This document shows, piece after piece, positions 59,059 to 64,000 of a stretch of 64,000 nucleotides of DNA (within the stretch, counting starts at the first letter, position 1; each line of letters begins with the position of its first letter). The stretch lies in NCBI GenBank assembly GCA_030263475.1, contig SZPC01000004.1, positions 119,850 to 183,849 of the forward strand, given 5' to 3'. A program made the position numbers and the translations under genes. The notes under the pieces are model-generated. The model was not told where the DNA came from. It saw only the letters and a program-made list of their open reading frames with translations, and made no database searches. Source of the DNA: OLB4 sp002050165. GTDB lineage: Bacteria; Bacteroidota; Ignavibacteria; Tepidaquicellales; Tepidaquicellaceae.

Positions 59059-62043
59059 TTGCGTAACATTTCTTTCATATTAATTTCAATTCTGTTACTA
59101 TCTGTGTTCGGATTTATATTTAATAAAATGAGTTCATTCGAAGGAATAGAAGATATTAACGAAAGGTTGCTTGTTGTTTCAGACGGAACTCCTGTTATTT
59201 TCAACAATCGTAACCAGCTTGAACTTCCGGTAAATAATCATCCTCGCAAATACATAACAGATCAAGGGGTAATAATTATCAACCCAAGTATCAGAATTAA
59301 GCAATCTGTAAATACCCATCAAACCGACGCAAGTATTACCTCCGATCCAGTTATGTTCAGAAATCTTTTTGCATCCGGTACGACGATTGTGAGTAGCGGT
59401 AGCTTTTTTCTCAGCGAAGGATATTACCTTAGCACCAATGAAGGTAGTAACTGGAACGGTTATGATACCTTACCTTCATTACCTATGGGAAATCATGCAG
59501 GATCTCCGACGACAATAATAGACAAGAACGGTGTATTAATGATAAATCATCTAACCGGTATTATAAACCAATCGGTGAGTATTTCCAGGTCAACAAATTT
59601 CGGAGTGAATTGGGAAAGCTATTTAACGGTCAGCAACAGTAACAGTAACTCAACCGCTTCTGCCACAACAGATAATAATCCACTTAGTCCTTATTACGGG
59701 AACACTTATAGTTTTTGGACAGATTTCTCTAACCCGAGTGAAAGGGTTATTAAGTTTTCCAAAAGTTTGGATAGCGGGATTTCGTGGTCGAACCCGGTTC
59801 AGTTAAATACCCCGACATCACCTTACCCGGCATCGCAGGGTATTTCTTCGGTTGTCGGTAACGATGGTGTAATTTATGCTGTATGGCGCGATCACGCTAT
59901 AGTTTCACCTTTCACAGGGAAAAGGGTCGGGTTTGGGATATCGATAGACGGGGCTAATTCCTGGTTAATAGATAATGAAGCATTTACGATGAACGGAATC
60001 AGATCGCCTTCTTTATCTCCGTACAATATCCGTGTAAATGATTTTCCGAAAATAGCAATTGATAAAAGCAACGGCGTGTATAACGACAGGCTTTATGTAA
60101 TTACTCCGCAGGAAGACCAAATGCCTGCCGGTACTGACCCTGATATTATATTGACCAGATCAACGGACGGCGGGGTTACTTGGCTTCCCGGAGTAAGGGT
60201 AAATCAAGACCCGATAAATAACGGAAAAATACAATTTATGCCTGCAATTTGTGTAGATAACTTTGGATTTGTTAATGTGATTTATTTCGATAACAGAAAC
60301 ACTTCATCTGATTCCGCTGAAGTATTTATCGCAAGGTCGTCTGACGGTGGTGATACCTGGGATGAATTTGTGTTGAGCAATCATAGATTCAAACCATCCC
60401 CAATACAAGGGATAGCCGGAAGTTACGGTGGTGATTATATTGATATTGTTGCTTCAGGTTCTTTTGTTTATCCGATTTGGATGGATAATTCAACGGGGAA
60501 TTATCAGCTATGGTCAACTCAGGTTATTAATATAAATTTTCCGTTAAATAATTTTCATTTGAATGATCCAGGCAGTGGACAGATTTTTACATCAAGTTAC
60601 AAAGCTCAGGATTCCATAAAGTTTGAATGGGATACTTCCGCAACTGGCGCTATATACAGATTCTCAGTCAGGGATACAGCTACAAATCAATTGATTTTAG
60701 AAGCATCGTCATCGAAGAATTTCTATTACATTAAACTTCAACAGCTTGATAATATTCTAATCCAAAACGGTTTACTTCCCGGAGATACAATTCATTGTAC
60801 CTGGAACGTTACAGCATTCAGACAGACACCTAACGGGACCGATTCATTAAGCTCACAAAACGGACCTTGGAGAGTTTCTTTTATCAGGGGTACACCGATG
60901 ATGACCCCATTTTCGTTAAAATATCCTTTACCGGATACTACAGTATTCACGAACGTTTCTTCGATGCAAAGAACTAGTTTCAACTGGGGTTCTGCAGGTA
61001 ATGGAAATACATACAGATTTGTAATGAAAATTCCCGAACTTGATTCCGGTTATATCCTGAACCTTCAATCATTGCAGAATGGTTACGACAGCAGTTTTGC
61101 CCTTGAAAATTCGGATATGGATATTGTTTTAATGAATAAGAGCGTAAACATTGAAGATACTGTAAACGGTATTTGGACCGTGTATTCAAATAACGGATAT
61201 GATTCTATAAAAGCTGTTGATTCCAATACAATATCGTTTGTGAGAATTAGTCCACCTCCTGTTTTTTTCGATGGGTTCGTAAATGGTTTGGTAAATTGGC
61301 AGGTTGAAAATCTAGGTGGAGATTGCATTTGGGGAATCGAAAACGAACCGTACTCAAATCATTACAATATGAAGTTTACATCAATATCTCCTCTTCTCTC
61401 TGCAAATTTAAAAGCGTGTGGACCGCAAACCGTTATCAGGAGTATGTTAAGCATAAGTGACAATATAAATTGTACAAACCGATTTAATAATTTTCTTCTC
61501 GTTGACTGCGATATATTTAACTTAGCCCCATCTGATACAGCGAGAATTGAAGTAAGCTACGATGGTGGTATCTCATGGGAGTCAGCTCTGAGCATGTCCG
61601 ATATTACTCTTCGAAACATCAGACTTGTAGTTGAACTACCTGATGCTTTCGATAACCCGTTACTCAAATTCAGATTTTTTACAAGTCTCTCGAACGGTAT
61701 TAAATGGTGGACGATAGATAATGTAATAGTTACAGGTGATTATATTATTTCTTCCGGTGAAAGTAACCCGGAATTAATCCGTGATTACTCCCTCGGTCAA
61801 AATTTCCCTAACCCGTTTAATCCGATTACTACAATAAAATATTCGCTACCCGAAAAATCAAATATTGAACTTTCAATTTTCGATATTACGGGAAGGGTAA
61901 TTTCTGTTTTAGATAAAGGAGTTAAAGAAAAAGGTATTTATGAAGTAAAGTTTGATGCCGGCAGGTTACCGAGCGGGATATACTTCTACAGGCTTAAGTC
62001 GGAAAGTATAATTATTACAAAAAAATTAGTGGTCATCAAGTAA
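59059..62043 (+). CDS. secreted Asp-box (sialidase-like) protein with T9SS C-terminal domain
   Basis: A 994-residue protein (TTG start) with a signal peptide or anchor (residues 1-20). Residues about 120-480 hold repeated Asp-box motifs S-x-D-x-G-x-x-W (STNFGVNW, SLDSGISW, STDGGVTW, SSDGGDTW), the sign of a beta-propeller as in sialidases and exo-glycosidases; the catalytic residues of sialidase were not verified. Two related beta-rich modules (about 495-725) follow, then a jelly-roll-like part (about 735-895). The last 85 residues (QNFPNPFNPITTIKYSLPE ... GIYFYRL, ending in a basic VVIK) are a type A T9SS sorting domain. It is probably surface-exported. Confidence 0.88.
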   Translation: MRNISFILISILLLSVFGFIFNKMSSFEGIEDINERLLVVSDGTPVIFNNRNQLELPVNNHPRKYITDQGVIIINPSIRIKQSVNTHQTDASITSDPVMFRNLFASGTTIVSSGSFFLSEGYYLSTNEGSNWNGYDTLPSLPMGNHAGSPTTIIDKNGVLMINHLTGIINQSVSISRSTNFGVNWESYLTVSNSNSNSTASATTDNNPLSPYYGNTYSFWTDFSNPSERVIKFSKSLDSGISWSNPVQLNTPTSPYPASQGISSVVGNDGVIYAVWRDHAIVSPFTGKRVGFGISIDGANSWLIDNEAFTMNGIRSPSLSPYNIRVNDFPKIAIDKSNGVYNDRLYVITPQEDQMPAGTDPDIILTRSTDGGVTWLPGVRVNQDPINNGKIQFMPAICVDNFGFVNVIYFDNRNTSSDSAEVFIARSSDGGDTWDEFVLSNHRFKPSPIQGIAGSYGGDYIDIVASGSFVYPIWMDNSTGNYQLWSTQVININFPLNNFHLNDPGSGQIFTSSYKAQDSIKFEWDTSATGAIYRFSVRDTATNQLILEASSSKNFYYIKLQQLDNILIQNGLLPGDTIHCTWNVTAFRQTPNGTDSLSSQNGPWRVSFIRGTPMMTPFSLKYPLPDTTVFTNVSSMQRTSFNWGSAGNGNTYRFVMKIPELDSGYILNLQSLQNGYDSSFALENSDMDIVLMNKSVNIEDTVNGIWTVYSNNGYDSIKAVDSNTISFVRISPPPVFFDGFVNGLVNWQVENLGGDCIWGIENEPYSNHYNMKFTSISPLLSANLKACGPQTVIRSMLSISDNINCTNRFNNFLLVDCDIFNLAPSDTARIEVSYDGGISWESALSMSDITLRNIRLVVELPDAFDNPLLKFRFFTSLSNGIKWWTIDNVIVTGDYIISSGESNPELIRDYSLGQNFPNPFNPITTIKYSLPEKSNIELSIFDITGRVISVLDKGVKEKGIYEVKFDAGRLPSGIYFYRLKSESIIITKKLVVIK
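60538..61250 (+). repeat. two tandem beta-rich modules, shared with the neighbouring protease
   Basis: The module pattern is F-x-L-N-x-P, then F-x-W-D-T-S-A-T-G-A-x-Y-x-F, then G-D-(S/T)-x-x-x-x-W, then D-S-L-x-S-x-N-G-P, with RGTPMMTPFSLKYPLPD starting the second copy. The same pattern appears in the subtilisin-like gene at 63555-64000. Confidence 0.75.
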
Positions 62044-62090
62044 ACCCATTCTCTCTAAATTTAAATTAACGTTTTATACAACCGAAATAT

Positions 62091-62121
62091 TTTGTAAAAT
62101 AGGTTAAATCTTTTTATCTTG
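62091..62121 (+). promoter_or_regulatory. promoter-like TTTG-N20-TATCTTG upstream of the subtilisin-like gene
   Basis: TTTG at 62091-62094 and TATCTTG at 62115-62121 are separated by 20 bases, inside the 19-21 range of the Bacteroidetes -33/-7 consensus. The -7 element differs from TAnnTTTG by one T. The ATG lies 22 bases downstream. Confidence 0.55.
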
Positions 62122-62143
62122 TGCAACCTCAAATTTAACAACC

Positions 62144-64000
62144 ATGAAAAAATTATTATTTTCAGTAATTGCAATTATACTATTCTGCAATTATGCATTT
62201 TCGTCTCCGGTAGAAATTTCACCGAGACTTAGCGATAAGATGAAAGGTCTTAATCCGCTTGAATACATTAGAGTGTTCGTTGTACTTGAAAGTCAAGTTG
62301 ATGTTGTTACACTCGGACAACAGTTAACTCACAACAGAGCCACACCACAGGAAAGAGCTTACACTGTGATAACTACGCTAACAGAACACGCACAAAACAC
62401 ACAGGTTGATATTCTCAATTATCTTGAAAGCCAGAAGTCGGTTGGAAAAGTGAGAGAGATAGAACCGTTTTGGATTGTGAATATGGTAGTGGTAGAGGCT
62501 AATATAGAAGTATTGACAACACTTGCCTCTAGAAACGATGTTGCTATGATGGACATTGATTCCGAACTCAAACTAGATGAACCTGTTCAGGAGGGAATTG
62601 CAGAGCAGTTCAAAGAGGGAGTAGAAAACGGCATAAAGGCTATTAATGCTCATAAGCTGTGGGCTCTTGGATTCAGGGGTCAGGGTACGATAGTCATGGG
62701 AGTAGACACGGGAGTACAGCTTGAACATCCTGCACTTAACTATAAATGGCGGGGGAATGGCAGACCCTGGTGGCAAGCGTGGTACGATAGAGATGGTACA
62801 ACATCGCCATCAGATTGCGATAATCACGGGACGCATACTGTTGGTACAATGTGCGGGCGAGCAGGCAGTGACACGATTGGAATCGCAATAGATGCCGAAT
62901 GGATGGCAGCTAAGACCATTTGTTCAAGTTCACATACCAGCTATTCCATTGCTGCCTGGCAGTGGGCACTGAACCCTGACAGCAACGCCGGTACAGTTGA
63001 CGATATGCCGGTTGCAATCGGAAACTCCTGGTGGGATCCTGATATTACAAATGAATGCACAAGCATTTACGTTGCAGCGCTAAATACAATGGAAGCCGGA
63101 GGAGTCGGTATAGTTTTTTCCGCCGGAAATAGTGGACCAGGCGCTTCAACAATTACCAGACCGAAAAACATCAATACAACTATTATTAACGCATTTTCAA
63201 CCGGTGCTGTTAACGGTAACCAACCTTTCCCGTATCCGATTGCGAGCTTCTCCTCAAGAGGACCGTCAGTATGCGGTGGTACTGGTTCATTGTTGATTAA
63301 ACCTGAGGTATCTGCCCCCGGTGAAGATGTAAGGTCTGCTAATAGAAATAGCGGATATATGACAATGTCCGGTACTTCAATGGCTTGCCCTCACGTGGTC
63401 GGAGCTGCAGCATTGCTTAAGTCAGTCGCACCATCAATGACAGGCCCTGAAATTCTCGAACTCCTTTACAATACTGCCACTGATCTTGGAACACCTGGTG
63501 AAGATAATACATACGGTATGGGAGTTATTGATGTATGGGCAGCATTCCAGCAAATTGGAATTTACCCACTCAATCCTTTTACTTTGAATTCTCCGGCATC
63601 AGGGATATCTGTGACAACAGTACCCGGCGGTACGACACCGGTTAGTTTTACATGGGATACTTCTGCTACAGGTGCTCATTACAACTTCATATTCGGAACT
63701 TCTTTACCTACAAGATTAGTAACTCTCCCGTCGTCAACTAATTCACTGACGTTAACCACTGGTGAAATAGATTCTATCCTTGCAAGTTTTGGTGTGCAGC
63801 CGGGTGATAGTGTAACAGGTCAATGGGATATCTGGGCATATAAGGTAAATCCGGTTGATTCATTAAAGTCTACAAACGGTCCTAGAACAATAACATTTAA
63901 ACGTGGTATCCCCCAGCTTTCGGCTTTCAACCTGAACTCTCCGCCGAACAATACGACAATTACTACATCTGTGTTTAACAACTCACAGGTAAATTTCAAC
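62144..64000 (+). CDS. secreted subtilisin-like (S8) serine protease, 3' partial
   Basis: 619 codons visible, open at the window end. Signal peptide (residues 1-21, cleavage after FS or SS). An inhibitor-like propeptide (about 40-150) precedes the S8 domain with the catalytic triad: Asp188 in MGVDTGVQL, His228 in DNHGTHTVG, and Ser412 in SGTSMACPHVVGAA. The oxyanion Asn lies in FSAGNSGPG. After about residue 470 come two beta-rich modules like those of the upstream gene (TLNSPASG, FTWDTSATGAHYNF, QWDIWAYKVNPVDSLKSTNGP). A T9SS tail would be expected beyond the window but is not seen. Confidence 0.93.
   Translation, partial: MKKLLFSVIAIILFCNYAFSSPVEISPRLSDKMKGLNPLEYIRVFVVLESQVDVVTLGQQLTHNRATPQERAYTVITTLTEHAQNTQVDILNYLESQKSVGKVREIEPFWIVNMVVVEANIEVLTTLASRNDVAMMDIDSELKLDEPVQEGIAEQFKEGVENGIKAINAHKLWALGFRGQGTIVMGVDTGVQLEHPALNYKWRGNGRPWWQAWYDRDGTTSPSDCDNHGTHTVGTMCGRAGSDTIGIAIDAEWMAAKTICSSSHTSYSIAAWQWALNPDSNAGTVDDMPVAIGNSWWDPDITNECTSIYVAALNTMEAGGVGIVFSAGNSGPGASTITRPKNINTTIINAFSTGAVNGNQPFPYPIASFSSRGPSVCGGTGSLLIKPEVSAPGEDVRSANRNSGYMTMSGTSMACPHVVGAAALLKSVAPSMTGPEILELLYNTATDLGTPGEDNTYGMGVIDVWAAFQQIGIYPLNPFTLNSPASGISVTTVPGGTTPVSFTWDTSATGAHYNFIFGTSLPTRLVTLPSSTNSLTLTTGEIDSILASFGVQPGDSVTGQWDIWAYKVNPVDSLKSTNGPRTITFKRGIPQLSAFNLNSPPNNTTITTSVFNNSQVNFN

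Overview
The window is AT-rich, densely coded bacterial chromosome with 55 protein genes supported, of which the first and last run off the ends. I found no rRNA, tRNA, CRISPR array, transposase or phage gene. The best guess for the host is the Ignavibacteria / Bacteroidota-Chlorobiota side of the FCB group. The reasons are a PorX-type REC-PglZ regulator, a secreted protein ending in a type IX secretion (T9SS) C-terminal domain of the QNFPNPFNP type, a fused E1 alpha-beta dehydrogenase, an RND-TolC fusion, many TTG starts with little Shine-Dalgarno sequence, and two promoters that fit the TTTG / TAnnTTTG pattern known from Bacteroidetes. This is inference from gene content, not a phylogeny.

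Layout. 1-8.7 kb (+): a HEAT-cyclophilin fusion, an LTxxQ periplasmic protein, a six-repeat secreted mini-protein, ferritin, a fused 2-oxoacid dehydrogenase E1, then a receiver protein, a class D beta-lactamase lipoprotein and a hybrid histidine kinase whose phospho-accepting His is Gln. 8.7-13.6 kb (+): adenine deaminase, a nitrilase-family amidase, and a tight trio of lipoproteins, one with a zinc-protease motif. 13.6-19.5 kb (mostly -): outer-membrane-like protein, aspartase, Nudix protein, a lipoprotein on the + strand, DUF4870 membrane protein, and a NYN ribonuclease fused to a cold-shock domain. 19.9-26.8 kb (+): GH3 hexosaminidase, NDH-2, DinB-family protein, ABC ATPase plus FtsX-type permease. 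26.8-34.6 kb (-): one close-packed nine-gene run porX-tsaE-tsaB-accD-panC-panD-NTP transferase-hexosephosphate mutase-crotonase. 34.9-37.6 kb (+): SDR, NeuB-like synthase, fatty acid hydroxylase-like protein. 37.7-48.3 kb (-): pirin, Crp/Fnr regulator, ClC channel, methyltransferase-like membrane protein, and a heavy-metal efflux set (adaptor, RND-TolC fusion, Cys-rich DUF6660-like protein). 48.4-56.5 kb (-): an alpha-glucan cluster (branching enzyme, GH57, 4-alpha-glucanotransferase) ending in an unusual dikinase-like fusion. 56.7-64 kb: small unknown gene, membrane TPR-like protein, MurB, and two large secreted proteins (Asp-box protein with a T9SS tail, subtilisin-like protease) that share a beta-rich module.

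How the genes work together. PorX is a known T9SS regulator and the two secreted proteins at the right end are the kind of cargo that system exports. The 26.8-34.6 kb run links tRNA t6A modification (TsaB, TsaE), the first fatty-acid step (AccD), pantothenate synthesis (PanC, PanD) and hexosamine-phosphate chemistry. The 48.4-56.5 kb cluster handles branching and remodelling of a glycogen-like polymer; glgA, glgC and glgP are not in the window.

Most worth a second look: the Ser-less alpha/beta hydrolase fused to an ATP-grasp and a phosphohistidine swivel domain at the end of the glucan cluster (48380-50845); the six-fold TEWKSEAD mini-protein that may adopt a 7_1 knot (2485-2805); the kinase with Gln at the H-box next to a membrane-anchored OXA-like protein (6007-8725); the NYN-cold-shock fusion (18484-19458); and the internal signal-peptide-like joint in the RND-TolC fusion (43486-47835).
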